From assembly GCF_000327385.1 (NCBI RefSeq), contig NW_008707390.1:488079-552078 (forward strand): a DNA stretch of 64,000 nt, read 5' to 3'. Positions 37,901 to 50,717 of the stretch are shown in pieces (the first letter of the stretch is position 1; the number at the start of each line of letters is the position of its first letter). A program made the position numbers and the translations under genes. Source of the stretch: Lottia gigantea (lineage: Eukaryota; Mollusca; Gastropoda; Lottiidae). A model generated the notes under the pieces. It saw only the letters and a program-made list of their open reading frames with translations. It was not told the origin of the DNA and did no database searches.

Positions 37901-40900
37901 AATGTATAATGATAGGTCTGTACACATTCAACACCAGGCCATAGGTGGCTAGGTACATATAACAAAATGATTATACAAGTAAATCGAAAATCGTATAACG
38001 GTGGTGAGAGTCGCTATCGAAGGACTCTATAAGACTCTCTTATCTTCACCATCTGATGCAGGGTGCGATTTCATCTTGTAATAAAGATAATGGATAATTT
38101 TGGTGGAGAAATGAAAACAAATCGAAAGCAACTGTCCAAGAGCTGATTTCAACTTGAATCAATAGTGTATCTTATAGATTTCCCTTTTAATTTGTATTCT
38201 GTTGGTTGCTGGTAGTTGTGGTTTGTTGGTTGTATTTGGTTGATCAACATAATATTAGATTGACGATTGGGTAACCGGTTGATGTCTCATCTGATTAGCA
38301 ATTGGTTGGATGGTTGGCTAGATGGTTGATGACTTGCATAAGGCGGATCCAGATTTGTCTGGTTTACTATTGACCTGGTCCTTTCCTCTGATGGATTGAA
38401 ATTAATGGGTTTCGTATTGGTTATTGAGTTCATTGGTTGTTATACCAAATATATATTGGGTTGACAGGTATAAATTATTGATACCTGGTTAGAGTTGGCG
38501 TTGTTTAGTGTTTCGATGGCTCTGGTTGTCTCCAAGTATGTGAATGAAGATAAGATATATTTGTACTGGAAAATGACATGAAGATTCTCTTGGTTGACTT
38601 GGTTTTCGGTCTGAAGAACGATTGGTATAGTCTTCCAAGTTAAAACCTTAAAGATAGGTGGTGATACAAGTGACCCAGCATTATAGTCAATTCTAAATTA
38701 TAATTATATTGCTCATTTGGCGTTAAGTAATTAAATTCATTATCATTGTTAGATCCGTAAAATATTATTGATATGAAACGAACACGTACACTCATTTCAA
38801 GTGCAAACCATTATGAAAGAAAACTACGAGTAGTTGTTTACTAAACAAACTCGATGCAACAAATATTGACATTATACAGTGACGTAAGGTGTATATTTAA
38901 CTTAATGAAGTAGTTTAAAATTGGCGTGGGAGACAATATATAGTGCAGGTAAAAATGTTCTAAATAACGTTTTACATTTCAACTCGTACCTGTACTTTAC
39001 TGTAATTTTCATTTAAAACGAGAGAAGTAACTTTCAGTTGTCCAACATGAACTCTACAAACTATAGACGGTGGACGTGAGATGATGTCTACGGCTGAGGA
39101 AATACAATCCAATGTAGTAATCATTACGTATTTTTTCAAAATCAATCCCTTTAAACTCTTTGATGTTTAAATTGTGCCACCTGCACTCGAATTATGGTAT
39201 TGTGAAATGAAACGTGACGAAGTATTGTTCACTAGGATCAGTCAACGGAAAAGTTCACTGACAACCAGATTGCAGAATTAAAACAGAAAATAAATTGAAA
39301 GAATAAATAAAGTAATAAGAGATTACTTATTGACGCTAACTCGATATATCAACGTATAAAACATGAAACAAATGCTCTACTTTCAGTTTTTACTTCCTAA
39401 AAAATATCTTAACTTTGTTAGTACTATTGCAACAGGGCTTGAATTTTGTTTAAATTAAGATTACAATCTGCTTGTCGTGGAAAGCAAAAAAAAAACCCAG
39501 TTCCTTTCAGATTGAATCCAAATCTCGATTTGATTAATGGTCTGAAATAGCTGAGCTTAAAAATATGGAAAGCTCTTGTTTTAATTTCCATGACCTTCTT
39601 TGCTGTAAAATATTAGTAATGGGGCCTTAAAAGTTGTAAGAGTAAACATTAAGGGTCACCAGTGTCTTGTGGGCTGATTTGTAAACTCTAACTGTGTTCA
39701 ATCATAATCATCGCTAAATCACATGAACAATAATAGGTACAAAAGAGAGACGTATTTTTTATACGATATGTCAACATTTACTCGAGGGTATTGAGTACCC
39801 TTGATATTTCTGGTTACAGGACCTTTTGATCAAATTATAGATTGTGGTGTCACCATGGAATACTGAAGAGAACGCCTCGTTTAGCCAATAGTGCCTGTTA
39901 TCTGATATCTGACCGTCAGCATCGATGTGTTGAGTAGATCACGGCTTTCCGTTTGAATCTGAGATTTAAGAAGATGTACACTCAATCATAACTAACTTCT
40001 GCTGGTTATTCAACAATTATTTTGTAGAGAAAACTGATATATTGATATACTGTTGAGTGTGAAGACATTAACAAGTCTGAGATATCGCAGACTTCAACGG
40101 GTTTAAAAATGGCGAGAGATTTAGTTACAAGGTAATCATGGACTATGGTCGGTAGAATGTTTTGATCAAAAGATAATAAAAAGTGTTTGAATGAATCTGT
40201 TTGTATTTTGTTATACTACTGGCACGTTACACATCGTACTAATCACTATCATTAACCGCAATTTCAACCTCAACTTTTCAATATTATTGCAGAAATCAAA
40301 ACCTTTTAGATTTAATTTGACACAACGCCTGCTTAAATAAAACTTAAAATTTGACAGGCAGATCTTGGCACTGATCAATTCGACTTCGTATCATAATGTA
40401 ATAGTATAAAAGTACTTTCGACTTTGACAGCATTGTCCAACTCTCCATTAGACAAGACACACTGATACTGCTTTGAGCTTGATCTTACGACTCAACACTT
40501 GGGTGGAGCTATCATCTTTACTATAAATACCTATAAGTATATTTTTACTTTGAACACTATGTCAGAGAACCAAAATTTCCCCTATATAGAATATCACACT
40601 GTGACAGCAGAATCTACAAATGACAGTGCTCTTGCTCTTGTCTGAAAGAAGTCAAATACCAAGACGATATATCCAATACTCTCGATCACATCAACAGTTT
40701 TAAAGTAGTTTACATATGCTAGATGGAGCTACCCATTTCCTTGCTTCAAACTGAACAAAAAATAAGTTATAATAGAGATGAAGAAGACTCGTCGGTGGTC
40801 GTCTCTTAATTGTTCGTTTTGTGAGCACATTGTCAATACACTGGCAGTCAATTAGTGATGAACCCACGCCCCTCTCAAATACCTACTATTTACATTTCTT

Positions 40901-43900
40901 AATACTGATATTCACAGGATATATTTTCAGAAAAATTGAAGAATGTCATAAAATGAGACAAATATGTTTGTCTGGAAGTATGCATTGCTAATTATGAAAG
41001 AAGCTGCGATCCTCGGGAAAGCACATTTTGATAAAGAAGCTACTCATTACTATCGCTAACGAATCGTGAAGTCATATCATAAATGGATTTCTTGCCATTT
41101 GACAACATCAACAAAGAAAAGGCTATAATCTGCATATTCTGGCGAAGATGTCCATTGACAGATGTAGCTCTAGAGATGTTATATAATATTTTGAAATTAA
41201 AAAGGAGTAATGTAAAGGAGATTAAGAATGTCAGATTGGTAGTGTAAGTCTTTTTAAGATGCTTGAACTTTTCCAAAAAAAGTGTGTTGACTTTGGATAT
41301 TTGTCCCCTTTTTATGTGTACCTTTAGTGACAGTTTTAAATCATCTTTTTGGACATGCCATTTCCCTTTCTAAAAAAGTGATTTGGCATCCTAGAATACA
41401 GTCTGTAACATGTATGTTGCAGTCTATTGCATGTGAGAATATGTTGAAATAAAGCACTGGCCCCGGGACACACTCTAAAGTTAATATATTGCTGTGTGCA
41501 TGGTGACAGAACCAAATAGTTAAAACAATGTTACATTAACAGTCTGTATAATAATTGTTTAGTGCCAAACCAAGGAATGCAGACGTTCTTCATTAGCAAA
41601 GTTGACTTTTAACATAGCCAGTTGGTGAAAAATCCACATGTCAATGAAATATGCTGGCAGTTTTTACCAGAAAACATTAATTACCTTTCAACTTTACAAT
41701 TCCTTCCGTGTAATATTGATTGTAAGAAAAATAGTTATTTGAATAGACGAAATGTATATAGACACATTTCTCCATATATTAATACAACAAAAAGCTGAAA
41801 GTTTGTTTAAATTAACAATATGACACTCTGTGAAATTCTGCCTTGTGCAATATATAGGGCCTATTGTTTCAACTACGTTGAATAAATTTCTATATAATAA
41901 CTTAGAAAAAAATCATTGTCTTTTGGGTATTAAAATCTAGTTGCAGATGATACCAAAAGCGGCCCGAAGATCTTGATAATAGGAATTCTCATTTAGTTTG
42001 CGGAAAAAGTTATTCGTATTACCTACTCACACCAAATGATTCATAGACACACCACTGTTGGTTCTTCCAACAAGTAAGGCAACTCTGGTACATGTATGGC
42101 TTCAGTACTCTTATTACATACATTGGTTATCTGCTTTTCAATCAAAAGATCATCTGCCTTTAACTCATCATTTTCTAAGACGTTATCAATATCTATATTA
42201 GGATGAGTATAAACATTCTAAAATTATCAATAATATTTATGATGTACCTCGATTTAGAAACATACAGGGTTAACTCGGGACGAGGCAACAATCTAAATAT
42301 TGAACTTCCTGGCTTCTGTCTTTGATAAAACATCCAATATTACTCCAAGACTTCAAAACTTGTAGACTAAATGGATTTCTGTTTTTGTATTAAATGATTA
42401 TTCTCATACAAGTGTGGCTGTTCGATTGAACTAGATCATAATACACCTACGTTTCCATTTTTATTATAAAGAGAACAAGATCATTTCTGTACTTTAATAA
42501 AGAGCAATCCGAATGAAATGCAAATCTGGATGTTTCGTTTCGTATTTTTCTGCGGCTTAATACATTTGCCATCCATGATCTGACCATTTTCTGTAAAATT
42601 GTAACCGAGTTGCATAAAAAATTATGTCATGCGAAGTTGCTAACCAATCAAATACTATTACAAGTGGTCTTCAGGAAATGTTTTATTGAACAGATCATTT
42701 GATTGGTTGAATATTAAATGAACAGCAGATCAATAAAAAATTTGTCGGATCATGGATTGCATGTGAAATAGCCCCATTCACTAACTAAAATATGTTTGGC
42801 GTTTGTGTTGCAAGGTCAATTACATCGATAGGTCATATAAATTGAATTGTATTCATAACATAAAACTATCTATTAATATGTTTTGAATTCAAATAAATCG
42901 GGTGTGGTTATATCCCTTAATAACTTAAGAAAAGGAGCTTTGACCTTCACCTTGATTGAAAAATTTGGTAGAATTTCAATAGTTTGCTTGAAGGCAACTT
43001 GTTGAGGAGTATAATTCGTTCAGAACTTGAAATACCTTTGAAATGTGATTCAATAAAGAGTTCATTGTGAATATTAGAGGTGTGATGATCACTATAAATA
43101 AATACTGTCGAGTGTTAAGTCGGTTGCTATGAAAAAAGGCGCGATCTGTCAATCCGTCTGCTCAGTTTTGTTTAAAGAAAGATGCAACAGTAAACAAGGC
43201 AGATATAACTGATGTGACATTAATATCAAGGACAGAGTTTAAAGGCACGATGACTGGGTTTGTCAACTAGATATCCCTTCAAGAGAGCCCACATAACTAC
43301 TATTCATCCATTGGTGATTTTAACAAATATCAGGATCATACGGATCAACGAGTATGCTTTTTTTAATTAGAATATGTTCAATACAATGCAATAAGATTAC
43401 TTAAATCACACTGTGCCATTGACTGAATACTGTCAATATCTAAATCATCCCCCGTCTTCATTAGCTTACATGGTGCAGAAAAGTAGGAGTACAACTCCAC
43501 TCATTTCATTTCATTTCTAAATCAACCCGACTGCCAATCCAACAAGATCAAGTTCCCATAATACTATCGATATGCAAGTCTTGATTATTTGGATGACTCG
43601 AAACTCGATTTCTACACCAAAGTCAAGGAGAAAAAAAAATCATCATGATCATCAAGTATCCTCTTTATAAGAATATTATATTACATAAGAAGATGTAAGA
43701 ACCTTTTTACGTGATAACTGACAAATTTTATGCATATCTTATTAACTTTAAACGGATTTAATTCACAATTCTTTCCATGAGTTTACTTTGAATTTAAATA
43801 TATTTATATCGCATTATATTTTTTTACACCTGAGCATTTGAGTTAACAATTTAAGTAAATAGAAACGAGAGGCTATAATGAATTTGTCTATATTGCCGAA

Positions 43901-46514
43901 AGCGTATAAGTTATTCAAAAGAATAGATAAAGTACTCCATACAGACTCGACTTCAGAATTCTTACTTTTAGAGTAGACCCGCAGCTACTTCCTTTATGTA
44001 AGGGTACTAGAACAGCTTTGAAAAATATGCGTCTTGAAATTGCCCAAAGTTCTTTGGTAACGTGGGACGTACGTCAACTATTTACTATAGAATCAAAATC
44101 GCTTCAAATTCGACGCTTTTAGGTAGTTTACCAATCGTGTCCACTATGCTTAAACACTAATAGTATTATAATCAGACAAATTTTAGTACATTAAGTACTA
44201 TACATAACTGTTGAGAAATAAGGCTGGCCCAGCTTTGTCGACACCAACTTTGGTTTTGGATTCAGCATTTATTGCAATCGTGGCTAATTTTGATTTACCG
44301 AATGAAACTTGTGATATGTCGAGGGTTGAAGGTTTTCTCATCGTGATATAAGAAATCTGCCAAATTTCCCTGTAGTCTTATAGTTTATTTCTACAGTCTT
44401 TTAACATAAATAATACTTCCTTCATGAAGATTGAAAGAAGGCATTTGTATAAGGAGAGGTTACATTCTTATATCTGAGGAATATGACTTCAAGCATGCAA
44501 TGAATAGTGCAAATCCATCAAGTATACTAAGGTGTAAAATTGCCTCCCGCATTGCTCAGAGATACTCAGGACATTTTCGTCAATGCAAACTATGGCATGA
44601 TAACTTTCAGTTAATATGACGTCGCTTTAATCGTTTGTAAAGGGGCACTTCTGGAAGAGTTTTAGAGCATGTGTTCTGCGGCACACCTATCATTTAAAAG
44701 TCATTACTTCATGCAAGATATCAAATTTCGTGTAAAACTGTTAATTAACAGTTAATAAGGTAAATAACATGCTATAGTTTGTATTTCACCATCCGGTCTG
44801 GTTTATAAATAATGCCAGTATCCAGGTGCCGTTAGTTTTGTTTCTATTCAGTTCTCTGACAGTGAAGGTAAGATCATGTATCCTGATAAATTCAAATTCT
44901 GGCTGAAAAACCAAGAAGCAGAGATGTTTTTTTTTTAGATTGTTTGAAAAGTGAGGTTAATTTATTAGTTTAGAAGAAGTTTATTTTTCTTTGATTCACA
45001 AACCAGCTTCAGGCAAATTCACATCTGGCAGTATAGCATACAGTATGTAGGAAGATAGACAAGGATACGATGCTGATCAGAAATTCTATTTGCTCTTGTT
45101 TAACTTTATAATTGTTTCTTGAAAGCTTTTGGATAATATACTGAATCTTCTGAGTCGACCATTTTGGCCAATTTGACCTATATCCCAAACATCAATGCTT
45201 TTATGGTTTTCTTTAATAGATTATCTCATTCAAGCCGATTTCTACTCACCCAGCAAAATATTTTAATTAAGATTCTTCACCTAGAGTATTTGAAGAATTT
45301 GTAACGACTGTGATTGTAAAATAACAAACAAGTGAAGGTCGGTATTTGTTTTCAACATTGATTCATTGTTACCTGTCTAAAAATATAATTGGTTCAAAAT
45401 AAATCGAATAGTTCGTAAACTAAAATTACGTTATATACCGTAAGACAGATTTAGAGTACTCTTTCAGACGACAGACAAATACCTTCCACAAAAACTATTT
45501 CAGAAGGACATGTGTACAGAGGAACTTCTTTCTTATGTTACCATGTTAGAAGAGCAGTCACTACATAAGCTTACATTATATATACATGCTCATAAATATA
45601 TAAACAAGAATGCAGGAAAGGTGGTAAGCATGCTACTGGTGACTTTTTACTGAGGGTCAGTCATGAATCAAACATTTGACCACAAGTTGGGTCCGTTTCT
45701 TGAATGCGAATGTCATGGGGTCTATTTTATTATAACCCCTTGCTTCTGGCCATTTAATCGCAGAATGTCTTTCTCCTCTGAATTCATTAGTTAAAAATTT
45801 GTCAAAGTACAATTAGTTCGGATTATATTTTTGTCCTCCATAATGTATTAGACGGTGCCAAATTATTATCTCAGTCAACTTATGAGTTGAACCGATGTTA
45901 TGAATTTATCAACAACTCGGCCACGATAACCCGGAACTAAGATGTAATATGACGAAGAAGTGCCAAATTATTGCATCAAAAGCCGGAATTAGAAATCTTC
46001 AGATACAAATCGTGTGAAAAAAAAATCGAAACTCAGATATAACGACTAAGAAGAAAGATATCCACTGTAAATGATGAATAGGGCAAGAATAACTGGTCGA
46101 ACACTGTCAGTTTGAATTTAAGTGTCATTCCTGACCCTTATAGTATGATTCACAAACTCATTACGCTCAAATAATTGTTATTTTTCTTGAGCCCGTATGA
46201 TGGCTCTGAAGTTTGTCAGATCATGGACCAGGATGTGGTTGAAATTGAACAATGGATAGAGACCACCTACCTTTACAAACACCTCGCCCTTCCTCTCCAT
46301 TCTCATCTAGACATGTATATCCCAATTCCGTATCACAATATACACTCACGTCACCTCCACAGGCTTCCCCAGCTCTAGCAGGACAACATCCCTCATTTGC
46401 AGGTATCCGTTGCCTGTCACCTGGACATTGTCCTGTAGAGGGTTCACATAATAGTTCACATGTTACCAGGTAGATATAAGTTAAGTAAAATACAGGTATT
46501 ACTTTAGAGTACAT
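28908..46514 (-). CDS. Sas-like type I receptor with IGFBP-like, VWC and FN3 modules (19 exons, ~1310 aa)
   Basis: Exons: 46514-46271, 39093-38990, 38646-38485, 37652-37577, 36933-36782, 36468-36333, 35654-35460, 35285-35088, 34688-34470, 34303-34079, 33638-33207, 32821-32606, 32400-32203, 31827-31458, 31278-31085, 30814-30488, 30137-29847, 29361-29213, 28952-28908. All phases match and the total is a multiple of three. Modules by residue: signal peptide 1-23 (MYSKVIPVFYLTYIYLVTC); IGFBP-like cysteine module ~28-81; unassigned 82-195; FN3 196-291; four VWC 292-570; FN3 571-714; two VWC 715-852; unassigned module 853-1040 with basic RSRRRRD; FN3 1041-1149 and 1150-1246; transmembrane ~1252-1274; ~35-residue tail ending in SARP. 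VWC exons show CxxCxC and CCxxWxC. This order fits the 'putative epidermal cell surface receptor' (Drosophila Sas) family, a cell-surface receptor of epithelia; orthology is inferred. Weakest points are exon 4 (37652-37577) and the exon 14 acceptor. Confidence 0.85.
30858..30912 (-). repeat. Decayed fragment of the neighbouring FN3 exon inside the intron
   Basis: The intron between exons 15 and 16 of the Sas-like gene contains cttggtaaaactttcagagc then ccagaaataccctgtcagca and ccaacagac. Exon 16 near 30712-30765 contains cttggtcaaactttcccagc, ccagaactgctgtgtcagca and ccaacagac in the same order and orientation. About four in five bases match over ~50 bp. It looks like an old local duplication of part of the FN3 exon, not an exon itself. 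Confidence 0.75.
31812..32042. repeat. Large inverted repeat covering the exon 14 acceptor of the Sas-like gene
   Basis: The left arm (about 31817-31880) reads tcggggatactgatagcata, then aatttgcaccatttcaattt, and ends in gtctgtaattccac. The right arm (about 31970-32040) is its approximate reverse complement and carries a ~7-9-base extra segment near ggaaccatccacg. The spacer is about 90 bp. The predicted exon 14 acceptor (CTATCAG|TATCCCC) lies at the outer end of the left arm. It may be a foldback or MITE-like DNA element or a local inverted duplication. I see no clear target-site duplication. Confidence 0.8.
35884..36250 (+). mobile_element. Dispersed molluscan-type repeat, probable non-autonomous element (fragment)
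   Basis: Begins ttttatacgcccacattata with an internal palindrome (ccacattataatgtgg), followed by a gtccg-rich stretch and aattggcttgtgaacgcaat, agagacaac, then ttttaatgaaattgggtgtg. From memory, closely similar blocks are abundant in molluscan genomes and usually lack a gene; I could not search for copies. The 3' boundary is uncertain. It lies in the intron between exons 6 and 7 of the Sas-like gene, on the strand opposite to transcription. Confidence 0.45.
39094..46270. other. Long first intron of the Sas-like gene
   Basis: A 7.2-kb intron separates the signal/IGFBP-like exon from the next exon. The phases on both sides (1 and 1) join directly to give an alanine codon, so no further exon is required. 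The minus-strand frame at 41040-41276 has no domain and no matching splice sites. I found no known repeat or second gene in it. Regulatory content cannot be judged from sequence alone. Confidence 0.5.
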
Positions 46515-47440
46515 CCGTATATTCCAGGTATAGATCATTAAGTACTCATAAAGATATGATATTAAATACTCTTTCGAATCGATCTGAAATGTTGATGAAA
46601 CTCCACCCAAACTACCATCCTATAACCTTACACCCAGCTTTTATGCAGCGTATCCATTAGTCCAACAGAGATTGTAATAAAACGTACGTGTGTGTCACAT
46701 TATATTTAAGTGTATAGTATGAATACACAAACGTAAAATGATCCAGCCATTGAAGAAAAGAGTTATTTATAGTTGAATATGAAGAAAGGCCAGGAGAGGT
46801 TCACATTCAGTGTTGGACATCTCGACTCAAGTGTTAAAAGAATTAAGAAGATCGCGAGTCGTCATGTGTACACCTTTTAATAAGTTCATTGTTCAGATAA
46901 TATAGAAAACTCGCCAGTCATTTCAATAACTTCTGGGTCATTTACTCGTGCTTCAAGACTGCCGAAACATTTACTTTTCCTATTTGTCGAACAACTAAAG
47001 GACAACAAAACAAAGAAAGCGTCAAAACTGCGGGATTTAGAAAGTGTGATTTCGCGTGAAAAGTCCAAACATTAGGCACAAAATTTACACAATCATTTTC
47101 GTGAAATTCCACGCTCTGATCAGTGGGCTGGTCTGAGGTGCATGCTACATTCATTGACCAATGGCTAGTAATCTTGAACGGACACAATGCTTTCGTTTAC
47201 ATGACGTGATATTTGCTCAAAATATATCACATCTTCTTGAAAAATTTTCAACAATCCGACAGCTGGGGAAAACAATTGTAGCTTCTTTCAAAGAACTATT
47301 TCTTTCTTAACCAGGGTAAAAAAGTGAAAAGTTTCAAAAGAAATCTCAATCCTGTTAGATGTATTACTAATATGATAAATTTATCAGTCAGATGAACTAT
47401 TTTAAAGATAAAACAACTTTAAATCTCCAGGAACTTTTCT
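46515..47440. other. 5' flank of the Sas-like gene
   Basis: The upstream flank of the Sas-like start codon shows only shadow frames. An in-frame methionine further upstream (46610) exists, but the one at 46514 starts a classical signal peptide: short basic start, long hydrophobic core, then cysteines. I chose that start. No promoter motif stands out. Confidence 0.4.
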
Positions 47441-47449
47441 CATCTTTTA

Positions 47450-49200
47450 GATCGGGTTGACATTCTTCAACTTTTGATCCAAAATCAAAACGTTTTCTGA
47501 CATGATTGCAACCACGGGTAAACCTTTTTGTAGCTGACTGCTATAGAATTCTAGAATACAATCGACAGCAAACTTGTTAACTTGACAGCCCTGGCTTCCG
47601 TGAACACTATCCCTAATTCTATGAAATACAGTAAATGGCAAAACTTCTGATGTTCTGAAACACAATTGACAGCAAATATTTCTGACCTGACTGATCTGAC
47701 GTTCTGGATAACATCTCTTATGTTCTATAGAAGACAATCGACGGGAAACCTTTGACATGACTACTCTTTTGTTCTGAAATAAAATCGACAGCATACCTTT
47801 GACATGACTGCTCTAACGTTCTAGAAGACAATCAACAACAAACCTTTGCCATGACTGCTCTAACGATCTAGAAGACAATCGACAGCAAACCTTTGACATG
47901 ACTGATTTAACGATCTAGAAGACAATCGACAGCAAACCTTTGACATGACTGATCTAACGATCTAGAAGACAATCGACAGCAAACCTTTGACATGACTGCT
48001 CTAACGATCTAGAAGACAATCGACAGCAAACCTTTGACATAACTGCTCTGACGTTCTGAAATACATTCGACAGCATACCTTTGACATGACTGCTCTAACG
48101 TTCTAGAAGACAATCAACAACAAACCTTTGACATGACTGGTCTAATGATCTAGGAGACAATCGACAGCAAACTTTTGACATGAATGATTTAACGATCTAG
48201 AAGACAATCGACAGCAAACCTTTGACATGACTGATCTAACGATCTAGAAGACAATCGACAGCAAACCTTTGACATGACTGCTCTAACGATCTAGAAGACA
48301 ATCGACAGCAAACCTTTGACATAACTGCTCTGACGTTCTGAAATACATTCGACAGCATACCTTTGACATGACTGCTCTAACGTTCTAGAAGACAATCAAC
48401 AACAAACCTTTGACATGACTGCTCTAACGATCTAGAAGACAATCGACAGCATACCTTTGACATGACTGATTTAACGATCTAGAAGACAATCGACAGCATA
48501 CCTTTGACATGACTGCTTTAACGTTCTAGAAGACAATCGACAGCAAACCTTTGACATGACTGCTCTAACGTTCTAGAAGACAATCAACAACAAACCTTTG
48601 ACATGACTGCTCTAACGATCTAGAAGACAATCGACAGCAAACCTTTGCCATGACTGATTTAACGATTTAGAAGACAATCGACAACAAACCTTTGACATGA
48701 CTGCTCTGACGTTCTAAAATACAATCAACAGCATACCTTTGACATGACTGCTCTAACGTTCTAGAAGACAATCGACAACAAAACTTTGGCATGACTGCTC
48801 TAACGTTCTAGAAGACAATCGACAGCAAACCTTTGACATGACTGATCTAACGATCTAGAAGACAATCGACAGCAACCTTTGACATGACTGCTCTAACGTT
48901 CTAAATTGTAATCGACAGCAAACCTTTGACCTGACCTGGCTTTGATGTTCTGAAATACACAATCCAAGGCAAACCTTTGACCTGACCTCTTTGACGTTCT
49001 GGAATAAAATTGACAGCAAACTTTTTAACAAGACTGTTCTGATCTTCAGGAATACAATCGACAGCAAACCTTTTTGACAAACTGTTTTGGCGTTCTGGAA
49101 TGCAATCGACAGTAAATCTTTGACCCAACCGCTCTGACGTTCCAGAGAAAAAAGGGCAACAAACCTTTTGACCTAACGGATCTGATGTTCTAGAATATGA
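47450..49200. repeat. 47-bp minisatellite with 282-bp higher-order period
   Basis: About 36 copies of a 47-bp unit: catgactgctctaacgatct, agaagacaatcgacagcaaa, cctttga. The segment gctctgacgttctgaaatac recurs exactly 282 bp apart (near 48049 and 48331), which is six units, along with its neighbouring variants. Copies in both flanks, roughly 47450-47800 and 48880-49200, are strongly diverged, while central copies are nearly identical. Minus-strand open frames across it simply translate the repeat in shifting phases. It lies between the head-to-head Sas-like and alpha-SNAP genes. Confidence 0.95.
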
Positions 49201-50717
49201 TCTGTTGCAAACATAACTGTTCTAACGGTCTGGGACTATTGGCAAATGTTCTGGTAACACATGCAAATGTTTTTCATAGTGATAAGAACAATTAATTAAC
49301 AATTCCAGTGTTCTGGAGTATTGTACTGCAGAGAGTATTGTTGGTATAGAGTAGAAAGGAATCGTACAGGATGTAAACTTTTTATGTCAATCAACATTCT
49401 TTGAGAAACCCCGGGAGGCAGAATAATATCTAAACAATGTTTAATAGACAACCAGGGGGTGAACACATTTTATTACATAATTATTCTAGGGTAATAACCT
49501 ATATTATAATAATTGTTATTCTCCAAAATAAACTTTTATTGTGAATGGTGATAGCCTGCCTTGTGTAGTTCTAAAGTATGAAATTAACAGATATAAAGTA
49601 TGGTCTACTTTTCTGCACATTAAAGACGGACAATGCTATACAGTGAACAATGAAGAAGAAGAAGCCTTCTCTTACAATGTCTATGGACATTTAATGCATA
49701 AAATGAAATTGAAATTTGTATAAAAGATTAGAGTGATAGATTAGAATATGTGTGAACACGTACGTACTATCTTGTATCTGGATCGGTAATGATCACTTAC
49801 CAATGCACATGTAAAGGTGACCGACTGGGTCAGGGTGACGCCTACTTTGCCATCAAACACTATACAAAAACTAACTGATATCTTTAATGTAAATATGGAA
49901 TTTGAATAGTCGCTTTCTTTCCTAGTCTTTGTTAGAGTCAAATGATCTATTATAGTTCTTCATAATCTTCTCTTTTTTTCGTTTTCACACATTTGATGTA
50001 CGGGGTAAGGTAGTACAGAAATATACCCTTGATCTATAGGCAGACCTATTTTTATTCTACGTATAGGTCCAGTTGATAAGGTGACAATATTTATCAAGGG
50101 ATAGTGTCGTAAAATGATTCCCTTTATCAGTTTAATTCCAGCTACAACCTCATTGGAATTGGGCAATAAGGTAATGATATCGACAAAATTTGCAAAAATT
50201 TTGTTTCATGTAGTAAATTCTAGTGGTTTTAAAACAGGTTTTCATTAATCGCAGAGCAATTTATATGATTTTGAAAAAGTTCTACAAATTAGTAGTAGGC
50301 CTAATTTTTACCTAGACCATTGTCTGATCATATCGATCGGTGCTAAAATTATTAATAAAAATGTCCATGATTAAATTATTATCTGGTTGCTATATGCATA
50401 TATATACATTAAACCTAAAAGGGAGACACAGTGGTACAAATTGGATTAATGCGATCAGAATTTGCCTTCCAATTCCAGTCATGAAATCGGACGTAGGCTA
50501 TTCATGACCGTGATTACCTCTAAGCGTTAATGTATAAAGGGAGATAACACTGTATATAAATGTTAATGTTTGTAGAGGTCGCTAGTTTAGTGGGAGGAAA
50601 GGAAGTGACGATTTATCATCAGAACACAAATGTTTATCATGTCATCAAATAATACATAATAATCCAAAATTAGAGCAATTTCTCATATAAATATTGTAGT
50701 TGAATAAGCCAAACAAA
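49201..50717. other. 5' flank and presumed promoter of alpha-SNAP
   Basis: About 1.5 kb between the minisatellite and the alpha-SNAP start codon. Transcription start is not marked by a clear TATA box. Minus-strand frames at 49741-49941 and 49960-50166 show neither a signal peptide nor a domain, and I treat them as chance. Confidence 0.4.

Noticed and set aside
48855-49128. Minus-strand proteins with repeated AVDCIPE-like motifs
   Set aside because: They are translations of the 47-bp minisatellite; its length is not a multiple of three, so frames shift from unit to unit.
49960-50166. 68-codon minus-strand frame upstream of alpha-SNAP, considered as an upstream exon of the Sas-like gene
   Set aside because: No signal peptide, and none is needed because the receptor start at 46514 already encodes one.
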